Source: Clavelina lepadiformis (taxonomy: Eukaryota > Chordata > Ascidiacea > Aplousobranchia > Clavelinidae). Taken from it: a stretch of 64,000 nt of DNA. Positions 36,101 through 47,937 of the stretch are shown here, one piece after another. The notes under the pieces are model-generated. The model searched no databases. It was given only the letters and a program-made list of their open reading frames with translations, and was not told the DNA's origin. Within the stretch, counting starts at the first letter, position 1. Each line of letters starts with the position of its first letter. Where the stretch lies: the NCBI RefSeq assembly GCF_947623445.1, contig NC_135248.1, positions 4,216,977-4,280,976 on the forward strand. Direction: 5' to 3'. The position numbers and the translations under genes are program-made.

Positions 36101-39100
36101 TCAGGGTCGCTGATATTTTCTTCGTCAGAGAAATTGGTTGGTTCTGCACTTATAAATTTTGCTAGAAACCAATTAAAAAAAATACAAACATGAATGTGTT
36201 GTGATGGACAAACACCTTCATTTCACAACATGTATTACATAATTATTAATCACTTATATACAGATAACCAAATGAGTGTTTCTATAGAGCACTTTTCATT
36301 TAAATGAATAGAGCACCTGGTTCTATTTGAAATCCAAAACTTTCATCAATGGCGGCAATTTCACTAAAGCTCTCGGTTTGGCTAATTCCAGATTCTAAAA
36401 CATTTACATTGTAAGAAGAGTAATTAGTTACTTAAAACAATTAAGCAAAAAAACTTTATAAATATAAAGTACCTTGAAATTTTCCCGAACAAAGTTCGAG
36501 CAGTTGCGACATGTTGCAGTCATTTGCGTTGTCATCCTCTGCATCAACGGGCAAAAGAGAAGTCAACGACTAGTTGAAACATATAATAAGCAAATGGTGA
36601 CGTTTTTACAGCGACATAATGAACATCGTTAAACGTTAGAATAACCATAAAGCAACAACTGTGATTAATCATATTTATTTAATCATATCGTTAATCATAT
36701 TTCGACCATTTCCAACTATGATTCAGATTTTACCTTAGAAGTTTTTGGTTCTTTTATAAACCCATCAGAGTCAAGGAACTGGGAGTCGCAATCCGTTCGT
36801 GATTGAGATTCATTGGTGGAAATATTGGTTGAACGTTCAGAACAGAAATAAGAATCGTCGTCGTAGCTCAGCTTAAGAACAACAAGAAATTTGTTATCAA
36901 CGTCATAAACCAAAAAGAATCTTGTAAAAATATTGGTCAAAAATAGCCCACGTAAATCTGAATGTATATAACTGCATCATTTATTTGTTAATCAGTAGTA
37001 AGTTAGTCAATGCAGTCAGTAGTAAATTTGTTAAAATCGTAAACTCTAAAAAATTGATTTGCTCTGAGAGTAAATTGTAAAACAACAAAGTAAAACTGAA
37101 AACATCACATACTTTACATGGTTTTGAAGAATCAGAAATATCTGAGATCTCAGGTTGATTGGGCGGGATCATTGAACCATATAATGGGTCATATGTGTGA
37201 TCATCATCGTTACTACTATTAGGTTTCCTTCAAATATAAAACATAACATTTAAAAAAGATGAAAATATTTTATAGGTAAATCATAAGAAAAGCATTGCAA
37301 AAAAATTGGAGTATTTCTGCTCTAAATTACTATTTATTATTAAATTATTATTATTACATTATTTAATTATTATCAATTATTTTTATTCCAAATTGTCTAT
37401 TGATATAAATATCAACAGACAATGTTTTAGCACAAATGTAAATCTCTTTGAAAACGACCTATGACCAACAATTAGCTCATTTACAGTTTACACAATAAAA
37501 ATCATTTCGTAATTTTAATGTAAAAATTCGGTAACTTAATGCCAATCCATACTTTATGGTATCATCAAACAGGAGTAAAGACCCTTCACTTGAAAGATGA
37601 GGGAATAAAATATCACTTTTTGCAGTGGCTTGTGATGTTTTTGACATTGTGCTACCATTTGACAAAGTGGCTTCTAAAACGAAAAATTTGGATCAACAGT
37701 ATACAATTCTAAATATTTATATTATACTTATTTATATTAGATCCTGTGTAAATGACAACTTCTTTAAATGGGCTGGCCAGCAAACTCAACTTGATTGACT
37801 CATTCAATAGACACACCAGCCTACCTGGTGGTACTGGCTGTGTTGCATCATCATCTTCTTCAAGATCATTTCCTGTTCCTTTTGATTCCTCCTCCTCCTC
37901 ATCATCTATTATGTGATTTTTGGACAAATCTTTAACTTTCTTCTCTTCCGACTCTTCATAGCCTTCCTCTTCGGAATCGATGTCTGACCAATCATCATCA
38001 AGCTCTTCTTCTTCTTCCTCAACTTTCCCAATTTCCTCGTTATCCAGTTGGTATAACTCCTGATATCAAAAGCACTATTTCATTGTCTCGGTTCTTAACG
38101 TTTGGATTAGCCGGTAAGATCCAGCAAAAATAAAATAGCCAACTAAACCAGAATAATTTGATGTAAATAATATGTTAAGTACTAACATTGATAACTGTAC
38201 TAGTACGAGAGGGTATATTAATCCCATCTAAGGAATAAGATCATCACAAAAAGAAATTTTTGAAATAAACCAACACAACAGAAGTTATTGAATATAAAAA
38301 AGGTACTGTATAAGAATTTGTCATGTCTGATAAAAATTTATTATTATCATTTTCATAATCTATATAGTATGTGATAAGTAGGACGATTATTTTTTGACCT
38401 AAAAAACGAAAGTTTTTTACCTAAAAATTGAAAACTTTGACATTAAAAAACTTTTTTTTGACAAATTTTGACGTATGAAGAACTCAAGTAGTTAAATTAC
38501 GCATTATTGTACAAAAAGTTAAAATCTATTGTAGTAAAGAAGGGAAAAAATCTGAACACAGACCTAGCCTATTCTGAAAAGGGAAATGAACTAATTACAA
38601 ATCACTGCCAAAAAAACTCCAACAAGACACAACAAAAACTGTTCAATACATTTGTCTAAACTAAAGATACATGAAGTATCTAAAGCAAAACCGAAGCAAG
38701 AGCTGATTCACAATAAGTAGACAATGGGCCATTTACAACAGTATAAAGTAGGTTACAAGGTGTACAGTACTACAGTGTAAAATGACAAGTTCACCTACAG
38801 TGCAACCTCTTTGACACCACGACAATGCAGTTTGTAAACAATTTGACTAGGTAAAAAATTTTGAGTTTTTAAACAATTTTGAAAATTTTTAACCTAACGC
38901 TGTAAATTTGACAAATTTTTGACTTTTTTTGACAAGTCAAAAAATAATTAATCGCCCTAGTGATAAGCATAACTCCATATGAACACTTAACAAAACTAAT
39001 ACATAAATTACTTAATACAGTATAGTAACTTCATGATAAGCTTTGATTCTGCTTCTAACAAAAAGAGGAAATTACCTCTCTCTTTTTCCTTTCAATCAAT

Positions 39101-42100
39101 CTTCTCTGTTTCATTTTCTCAGCCAACTTCTGTCGGAAAGATTGATATTTTTGAGAAGGCGTTCCCGAAAAATCATCTGTGAGACACCAAAGATTAAGTT
39201 GAAAACGTCTTTGTCATGGTTTTGACAAACTTTTGGTCTTTAGTTTATCAGTGATTTCATTTGGCTACCTGTTTCTTCTTTTGATTCCTCTGTCGCCGTG
39301 ATGACATCAGACACAAGATCAACTCCAGTGCCATCCACACGCTCTTCTTTACGTACAATGCTGAAAGTTGTTAAGACAACAATTATTAGTTCACGAAGCG
39401 CACAATTATATAAGCCAGAGCATCTTTCTCACTTGAATTGAACTTTCTTCTTCTTTGACGAAGCTGATTTTTGTGCGGAAGAATGTTTTAAAAATCTTTC
39501 CATGAACTTCGAAACTCCTGTGTTTGGTGTTTCGGCTTTCACATTCTCATCCAGGTCTACAAAGTCTACAGGGAAGTGGATATTAATTAATATAACTAAT
39601 GCCAGTGATGTGAAAGCTACTGTTAGGTATAGAAAGTATTATTATTGCCCAAAGTTTATCATTTGCCACTATATGTATTGCTCAGGGCATGTGAGACATG
39701 AACAATAAATCATTTAAATGTTTTGTGAATTAACAATGTCCACTTTATTTTACAAATTTTTTACAATTGAAAACAACCTGAAACCGCACCTTTTCTTTGT
39801 CTGGGTGATATTTTGGCTTTTGGAGCATTTAAAGTAGGAAGAGTGATCCCATGAGAAGCAAGTAGCTTTGCTTTCTTCCTCTGAGCAGGAGTAGCAAAAG
39901 CCTCTGCTTCCGGTTCATCTTTGTTTGGAGTGTCTTCATTCTTCTCAAGTGTGTTGGCTTCGTTGAGGCCTATACCAGAATCTCTCAACTCCTCTTGAGA
40001 AAGATCATCAGACTGCTGGATGTTGGGAAGCTTAACTTCATCTGAGGATGGCTCAGTTGGAGTTTCTTTGTGCTCCTAGAAAGAGAAAGGTAGTAGCTAG
40101 TATTTACAAAGCAAAAAAAAAACAAATAATAAATACTAATTCTATTTAAAGCATAGTTTTTTTACTAACATTGTACTTGAGATTACAACACCAGCAAGTT
40201 ATTTCTAAACATGATTATTTCAGAAAGATATTAAATCAATGCTCACACAAACTGGCAAAGTTTCCTGAAAACCAATCGGACGCTTCAAAAATTGGGAAAG
40301 CTTCTTTGTTTCGGGAACATAATAGGGAAGATTTAAATTGGATTCTGTCAAATGTAAAAATGGTTGAAAAAATATAGTTTCTTATTGATATTTAATACTA
40401 CTGCAATAATGTTGAAGCTATATAAATGAATGAGTGTTTTGCGCATGTCACTTCAATGTAATGTACATAAATGATTCGCTTACAAATTAAATTTGCTCTG
40501 TTGCCATGTTACCGATGAGGAAAAAATATGATATATTTTTATATGAAAAATATAATATATTTAATAAAGAATATTTGAAAAAACATTCACCTCTTATGAG
40601 TCGCTGTGTTTCACTTTTAATTTCCAAATTACTCGGTCCAGGTCGCTTGCGAGGCTTGTTAACATGAGGTAGATTAGTAGAATATTCGTTTCCATCTCTC
40701 TCCTCATCAGAGGACAGATCGTTTCCACTCTGTTGATAAATAGGAGAGAGCTATTCACAAAACAAAACAACTTACACACCCAACATATAGAGTTGGTAAT
40801 AATAATTTAATTAATGCAATAAATACAACTTGCAATAATAACTTGATTTGTGAAAAACAACAAGCAAAAGTTAATAAAAAAGCAAAAAAATTAATAATAT
40901 AGTAATAATTTAATAAAAGTTAACTGTAACATTAAAGTCTACTGTAATAGGCTATACTCGAGCTATTAAGTTATGCCGAATATGTGGTTTGGTGTTTAAC
41001 TGTTTTTACTCACATCATAGCCACGAGAATTTATTGCAGCGGCATCTTTGTTTCGAAAGATTCTCAATGGAGGACTGTCATCGTCTGATGATTCTATACA
41101 GAAGACATACAGAAATTTAAAAAAAACAACAAATCACAGTAACACAGATCTATGTGACAGAAATGTTAACATCATACCACTCTCTGAAATAGCAGAATCG
41201 ATGTCTGAATCATTTCCTTCGCTTTCTGCTAAATTTAAGATAAATACTAGTTAGTTTGGAATAGAAAACTGCATTTATCAGGCCATGTAGCATGACATGT
41301 GTTTTTCATTTTGGTGTACATCTATCATGTCAAATGAAAGTCAGTACATTCAACTCAACATGATTAAACCTAAGGATGATTCAACCCATGGATGTTCGAT
41401 GGGTCGTTCTGGGTTGGATCAACCTTGAAACGTGTCAATTTATGGCCGCACCTGATTGGATCTTTGACGTTTTGTCTGTCGAGTCATCGTTTACATCAGA
41501 ATGGTTAGAACATGTGGGAACTATACCGAAACTATGTTGTTTATCACATGGCACCTATACAGAATTACCAATTATTGAATTTTGAATAAAACCTTGATTT
41601 TTAAATTAAGTGAAGTATATTTTTGCATAATTTTTCATTACTAAAAACCTATGATCCACAAATAATTCATTTACTGAGACACATAAAAAACTTTTTAATT
41701 TAATCAAAGTTTCAGAAATCCATGCTTCTGAGTTAACTAGTCAAATTATCTGGCCAAAATATTTACATTTAAATCTTCATCGTCACTAGAGCTGCTATTA
41801 GATTCCACAGATGAAACTAGTGCCTTTGTCTCAGGAATTTTTGGTTTTAAAACGTCTGTATAAAAGTTAAAGACATAGTAAAACATAAGACAAATTGCAT
41901 ACCACTACCAACTAACTATGTTACTCATATTGTTTGAACTTGTTTTTCAAAAAAAAACTCCGTTTCACCTAAACCATTAGCAGAAGATGTGATTTGATGT
42001 TGCTTGTTGATCACATCTTCATCGTCATGTAAAATATTTTTAGATTCTTCTTCTTCTAACACCTGTGTTAAACATAGAGTATATAAATATATACATGCCT

Positions 42101-44944
42101 TCATATATCACCTACTATTTTAAAATACTTCATTGGCAATGTATGATATTATGAAACCAACCCTTACTTTTGTTTTGGCAAAATCACTTTCATCATCGGA
42201 TTCATCTGATGACTCGGCAATTCTAGCTAGGCGTTTCCTGAGCTTCTTTTCAATGCCTGCAAATACGAATCATCATAATCAGCGTGGTCCAACTGCAGAC
42301 CCGCGGGCCAAAGTTGGCCCGCGAGCATCGATTTTTTGGCCCACGAACTGATAGTCGCTATTGTCGAGGAAGAACCTCGACCGCAGATGTCACATTGATC
42401 AGCATTTAATAGCTAAATAGGTAAGTTCTTCAGTTCTAATTTAAAAACATTGGCCCGCAAGATAAAAAAATTTTCTGATTTTGGCCCGCGATGAAAAGAA
42501 GTTGGACCACGCTGATTATAATCACAGAAAAACAACACATCATATGTAAAGAATATTTTACTTTGCATATCACAAATATAACAAAAGAAATAAGCAGTAA
42601 GCTTTTGTTAAAACACTACTGACACATATATACTCAAGTTGACTCACTTTTAGTAACTTTATTTCCTCCTATGTCATCATCTGACTCAAAATCAGAAAAC
42701 TGTGGGCAAATCGTGGGGCTTTTGCCTTTTGTGCTGTAGTTTATATCTTGTGATATACCCTCCTGTACAAACGATATTTGAACAGTGTATTCACATGTTT
42801 TTTGCACTGAGTTTACATAGAAATATAAAAACAATCAAAGAAAGTATTCAGTTGACACTAGGGTTGGATTATCCGGATAACGGTTAACCGGTTAACCGAT
42901 TAACCGCAGGTTTTTTTCCTATCTGATATCCGGACATAATTCTGCCGGTTAACCGGCTAAGAGAATATCGTTGCTAATGCGTTTTACACTTTTTAGTAAG
43001 TTTGAACATTCTTTGTTAAGTAGAGGCTGACTCCCGCTGAGCGCAATTAAACCTTTGTTCACACTTCTATTGTCTTATACAGTACTTTCAACTACGGTAC
43101 TCGTAAAATGCACGAGTGAAATTTACTATCACGTCACAAAGAAAGCATAATGAATGATTCATTTAATAGAATACTGCATTCTCATGGCAAGGTAAAGTCT
43201 GTGAAGTGTCAGTTGAAAAGCTTTGACTACAAACCTAGTTTGAAGTGACTAAATTTAAGAGATGGAATTTAAACATTTCAAAAGTGATAATCCAGTTTGG
43301 GGCTTACTATTCAGCCCACTTCTGTGGAAGCAGAAAGAGCATTCAGTGCATGTGGACTCTTTGTTACAAAACTCCGGTCCCGTCTACAGGATTCCACAAT
43401 TGATGCATTGTGCTTTATAAAATTATAAGGAGGGCGTTGCAGAAGCAGTGAACATTGAATTTGCGTGATTTTTCTCGTATTCGCTCGTACTGCGCGTGTA
43501 CGTAGATCTACAATAAAACTGCGTAATGATTTTACAATCCATTTTTCATGCAAACCTCGTGAAATCGATTGTCTCACTTAGCAGTTATTATCCGGTTAAC
43601 CGGTTAGATAAATTCCAAATATACGGATATATCCGTTATCCGGATAGTAAAAATTATTGATATCCGAACTAACCCTAGTTGACTCAGAATTGTTCAGTTT
43701 CCTTTTTTGTCAACAAGTGTCACCAATCGAATGATAAAAACGCCGATCATTGCTCACAGTTACAATTCACAAGTACACGCAAGACAATCTGCCAATATAC
43801 AGTACGAGTCTGTTGAACTTACATCATGATCGGAGTCGTCTGATGACTCTTCGAACCTTGTGATGCGTTTTGTTTTCTTTTTTGCAGTTGGTGACTCTAA
43901 ATTTCAACATTTGTATAATTATAGTTAAGTTTGCTTACATATGACCAATGGTATGATCACCAATGTTTTGCATAAATCTGATTGACAACAAGTATGAAGC
44001 GTGTTAGGTGGTTACATACATAATAGATACAAATACTTTTAAAGTCATGTAACTATGAGATTTTCTTCCTAGACTTTGTTCAAAAGTTAACAGTAACCAG
44101 CAAAATGCCATTTCGAAAAGCTTGGTATTGCAGTAACCAATAAATTCTTCTAAAATTCAAGTGTTTTGGCTAAGGGTCTTAACACCGGTAGTGCAAATAC
44201 CAAACCATGCTGCACAAAACCATAAAGAAAGTGGTTTGTTCGCGTAATTTCATAAGCAATGTGAGTAGCGGCTTTTACAGAAAACAGAACCTGTTATTAA
44301 CACGTTGACCACTGTCCTCACTGCCAGCAATATTTGCCTCATTTGTGTGTTTTAAATTTTCAATACATTTTTCCTCAAAAACGTGTGTTTTTGTTGCAAG
44401 AAGTTTTATCCGTTCTTGTCCCAGATGCCACACACAGTTTCATTATTTGCAAAATGATAAGAAAATTTCTGTTTTTAACTTTAGTGGCAAAACGATAAAC
44501 ACAAGATAATTTGTGGCTGGCAGTGTGGGCCAGAATTTCAGCAACGAGATATGTCGTTGTTGGCCGTCAACGTGTTACGGATACATGATTAGGTTGGTAA
44601 AAATCTTTGGCAGAAAATTTAGTTTATCAGTACCATACAATACAACTGGCCCTAAAAATTCCTTGAAAATTTTGCACAAAATCCAGCTTCTACCTGACAT
44701 AATCACTTGAACTACATTTATATAAACCAAAAATATAGCCTAGCCCTAGTTTATCAACAAAACTATGCCATGATTCCGCAAATATAAATATATATACAAT
44801 ATTGACAACATGATACCTTTCCGCAAATTTAATGATTTCAAAAGTCAGCACCTTTGAGGTGCCATTTGCTCCTATTCTCAGGTACTTACCTGTGGTACTT
44901 GCACTTTCCATATGGTGGTCAGCATCATCAACAAACAATGTCAT
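33102..44944 (-). CDS. CLSPN: Claspin (replication-checkpoint mediator)
   Basis: Fork-associated adaptor that presents Chk1 to ATR and supports fork speed. Coding exons in order: 44944-44890, 43896-43823, 42762-42648, 42256-42168, 42062-41969, 41855-41767, 41554-41452, 41228-41178, 41093-41014, 40729-40591, 40344-40247, 40075-39790, 39565-39433, 39360-39269, 39176-39076, 38059-37825, 37673-37553, 37227-37113, 36871-36734, 36569-36473, 36394-36317, 36143-36100, 35652-35520, 35371-35307, 35064-34938, 34826-34655, 34251-34163, 33948-33899, 33716-33600, 33227-33102. Phases close on 1101 aa (human ~1339). Diagnostic segments: SETQRLIRESNLNLPYYVPE (~285-305), FMERFLKH, KLAEKMKQRRLIERKK, the acidic block ~534-610, FLDSDGF, the Chk1-binding motif QLLELCSGKF (~758-768), NFLEEEAELSGDDVGSDDD, NRKFKWKNI, QWRMLRLEREEFL, and a C-terminus like vertebrate claspin (ALSPSNKIKHQK). 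Ser-Asp-rich N-terminal exons look like CK2-type targets. Confidence 0.93.
38379..38959. mobile_element. hAT-type non-autonomous element with perfect 8-bp duplication
   Basis: Lies in the claspin intron between the exons at 38059 and 39076. Ends are TAGGACGATTATTTTTTGAC and, reversed, TAGGGCGATTA..TTATTTTTTGAC. GTGATAAG flanks both sides (38371-38378 and 38960-38967). The 581-bp interior is full of AAAAATTTTGAC-type runs and has no transposase. Confidence 0.88.
42280..42514. mobile_element. Short hAT MITE next to a claspin splice acceptor
   Basis: Ends CAGCGTGGTCCAACT and, reversed, CAGCGTGGTCCAACTT. Flanks ATCATAAT (42272-42279) and ATTATAAT (42515-42522) agree at 7 of 8 positions. The 235-bp interior has several GGCCCGCG strings. 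On the minus strand it ends only 24 bases upstream of the exon starting at 42256, so it lies against the acceptor of that claspin exon. Confidence 0.9.
42859..43677 (+). mobile_element. hAT element with degenerate transposase tail
   Basis: Ends TAGGGTTGGATTATCCGG and, reversed, TAGGGTTAGTTCGGATA. Flanks GTTGACAC (42851-42858) and GTTGACTC (43678-43685) agree at 7 of 8 positions. Both subterminal regions repeat TATCCGGATAACGG and GGTTAACCGG. The interior keeps the C-terminal hATC dimerisation segment (43315-43428). It occupies the claspin intron between the exons at 42762 and 43823. Confidence 0.9.
43315..43428 (+). pseudogene. hAT transposase C-terminal (hATC) fragment
   Basis: Reads PTSVEAERAFSACGLFVTKL, then RSRLQDSTIDALCFIKL and a stop. 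This is the hAT-family C-terminal dimerisation signature (T-S-x-x-x-E-R-x-F-S). The upstream DDE and BED-finger parts are absent from the element, so it is a relic carried by a non-autonomous copy. Confidence 0.85.
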
Positions 44945-45530
44945 TTTAAAAGATTTACACCTGAAAATTTGTTTTGAATTAGTTGACATTCAGAAATGTT
45001 ACATGAATGTGCAAATAGTTTAACCTAATGAATGATTTTCATACCAATAATATCATTCTACGTCTAATGACTAATTAAACTTTGTTTTGTCAAGTTTTTA
45101 AAATAAAAAATACTTCATCTGCCTAAAATCACTGATTTTCATTTACTAAACATTTTAAGAGCCTGTTATACAATTTTAAGCAGTTTTGAAAGTCTTAGCA
45201 ATTGTGACAAAGGTCGCATACATATAATAAGAAGTAGTTCCGGTTCCGTGCACATGTGACGTTAGTTTGTGATAGTTTGTTGTTGTTGTGGGGTTTACTG
45301 AGTGTGTCTCATATCCCAAGGGAGCTACATCAAAGATAAGCGGCATAAACTCAGTTTGATCTCAACATGACACAGAGCCGATTCCCGTCTCGGTGTAACC
45401 ATGTCAACTGCAATTCAATTCACAAACAAAAAAGGACACGGTGTCTCCTTTTTTAGAGATCATAGCTGGCATAACGCCTTGGTGTATTTAAAATGTGCCA
45501 AACTGACCTTCCACATATGCATCACATGGA

Positions 45531-45941
45531 ATGCACTCGGCATCAGCACATCAAGCAAAATTTGCGTCTTTGCCTCGACTGGAAAGAAAGGCAGTTTTCG
45601 ACAAGAAATCATACGCAGTTTGGCATGTGTTGAAAGTTCAATTCTTCATTTATCTATTTATTATAGACAGGCGTTTAGACAGTTACAATGCTAACCGTAA
45701 CTTCTTTGCACACAAGCTCTTGTCGCAAACGGCCCTACTTTCTAGTCAGCTGGTCGAGTGCGCAGGTACCACACTATGGGCCTTTGCATGCACGATTCCT
45801 AATCAAAAAATGCCAGACTTATTAGTCGGGAAAACTGGGACTCAAGTCCAAGCTCACAACCTGGGCTGGAAAGTACCGGTAGCCTACGGCAGTTTTCAAC
45901 AAGAAATGGCAGCAGAAATAGGTAACGGGATTTTAAGTTAA
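45531..45941 (+). other. Unexplained 136-codon open frame
   Basis: The longest continuous frame I noted outside the identified genes and transposons; a second frame (45401-45694) overlaps it in another phase. The translation starts MHSASAHQAKFASLPRLERK and is not low-complexity. I recognise no domain, signal peptide or splice structure. It could be a fragment of an old retroelement or a chance frame. Confidence 0.2.
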
Positions 45942-46988
45942 ACTAGGGCTGAATGGAGGGTTTGCATGATGCGCGGAAGAAGCTTTTGCGATTAATTTTT
46001 GGTGCGGAATTGTCGTTTAGCCCTAGCCTATATTCTTTATTATAAGTTTTACGTTGGCATGGCGCAAATTTTAGCATTGCATGTATATTGGCGCATTTAT
46101 CAATTAAAGTGCTTTGTTGAACCTTTCCTAAAACGTTCAAATTAAAATTAGCTAGGACTACGCGTAGCCGGTGTAGGCTAGGAAAATCTTATGACAATAA
46201 TGAATAAACCTAACCAATTTCATTTTCCCGCGTCATGTTAACAACCCAGTTTTTTATGTTTTGTCCTGATTTTTGTTTGGCCAAGCGTATCAAAATCAAT
46301 GACATCTAATAATTAGGGAATGTATACAAGCGTCTCTTGTGTGCTGCAGTTGAAACCTAGCTATCTATGGATATAACACATAACAAGAAATTTAATATTT
46401 AATAAGTTGCTGTACAGAAATAGTTAAGTACTTAAAATGAAACAGTAAACGTATTTCATTTCTAGCCAATGTAAAAAATTGATAACCATTGGCAAAATAG
46501 CACCTTTACTTGTGCGCATACATTCTGGAGGAAATTTTCAGCAAAATTCCGTATTATCGGATTTTGCCTCTGATACAAAAGAAAAGTTATTTTACACGCG
46601 TAGCACAATCCAATAGTATTACGTAATAAACAATGACGTTATACTTTACTTAATCAGCATAAATGTTTTACAAAAACAAAACGCTATGAAGGAATATGTG
46701 CTTTAATAAACTACTTATACGCAGTGGCACATGAATGCGTTCATTTTTAAATCCAAATATGGTTTAATGTAGTCCTATAATTTGTATTCATTACTTTTTC
46801 ATTCTTTGCGTGCAAAGAATTGTGTCGCACAGTCGGTATTTGGTGATAAAGAGTCGGCAAAATATCAAGAGCAATACGAAACGTCATAATCAACAAATAT
46901 AATAATATAGTATTACACATTACACAAAAAGGCTATACTTTATGTTGCTGTACTGACATGCGGAGCTAGCTTTTGCTTGTGGTAAAGT

Positions 46989-47034
46989 ATGGCCTTCCGA
47001 ACCAAGCAAGGCAAAAGAAGAATTGTTTACGATG
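46989..47034 (+). CDS. Possible orphan first exon
   Basis: An ATG opens MAFRTKQGKRRIVYD and is followed by a good donor (G|GTATGT). Joining to an acceptor-like TTTAG near 47112 would add AIAVGGPKSALCRK and a stop, giving a peptide of only about 29 residues. It may instead be an upstream leader exon of the CSPP1-like gene, or spurious. I do not recognise the peptide. Confidence 0.2.
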
Positions 47035-47937
47035 GTATGTAGTAACATGATATTTCGTGTCCAATTAGCTTTTTTGTAAATAACAATAGGATTGATTCAA
47101 TCGTACTTTAGCAATAGCGGTGGGCGGACCTAAATCAGCGTTATGTCGGAAATAAGACCAGCAGGTAATTGATTTTATGAAAGCAAACCATTGTGCATGT
47201 TTTATTTTCTTTAAGAAATTTAATATTTTCTACTAAAATCAATATTTATATAAATTCAATGAATGGGACACGAACGGATTGTAGGCATCCTTGGAAAGAT
47301 TGCTTACTTTGTAAAATAATCTCACTAGAAAACGGTTTCGTGAAGTCTGACGATAGATTGCGTGTTTGCCAGTTGTCAGTAGTTCAGCTTTCAAAAGTGG
47401 CACTTACAGATTTATTAAAATGTTGAGTACGGCTCGTTGATGTGGTTACATTACTTGATGGCTTGTTTGAGCAATAACACCGATGTTTGAAGGGTTCAAC
47501 GTCATAGGTTAATAATTCATGATTTCTCATTCATTTACGATAAGTTTTATAATTATATGTTCTTCAAGAAATATACAGCTTAATCTGAAAACGCTACCGA
47601 CGAAATTTGTATAGTTGTTGCAGGAATAGTGGGTTTGTTTGTAAGTGCGTTTCCATTGCCATTGTTGCATTTCATTACGTAATCATGCAATTATGATCGC
47701 AGAATAAGTACAAAATTGGCAGGACTTTGCGGGTTTTGTCGTATTTTAGTCTGTGATAAAATACCGAATGTCGGTTTAGTGTTAGTCTATATAGGCCACT
47801 TTCAGCGTGGAAGTAACCATAATGTAAATCGACAAAGGACCGTATATTCTCTATAGGTATGTTTAATTAAAAGTATCGTTTGTTTTCGACTTATAACTCG
47901 AGAGTAACTTGGAGACAATTCGTGCCGTAAGTTGAAA

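Larger units (their letters stand above)
44945..47937. other. Intergenic between claspin and the CSPP1-like gene, divergent 5' ends
   Basis: Claspin is read leftward and the CSPP1-like gene rightward, so promoters of both probably lie here. A minus-strand TTTTCAG immediately followed by a 16-base leader precedes the claspin ATG. Contains unexplained overlapping plus-strand frames at 45401-45941 and a possible orphan exon at 46989-47034. No complete transposon recognised. Confidence 0.5.

Noticed and set aside
45945..46024. Possible 80-bp MITE with TAGGGCT ends
   Set aside because: The ends are short and the flanking eight bases (AGTTAAAC versus GCCTATAT) do not match, so there is no target duplication.
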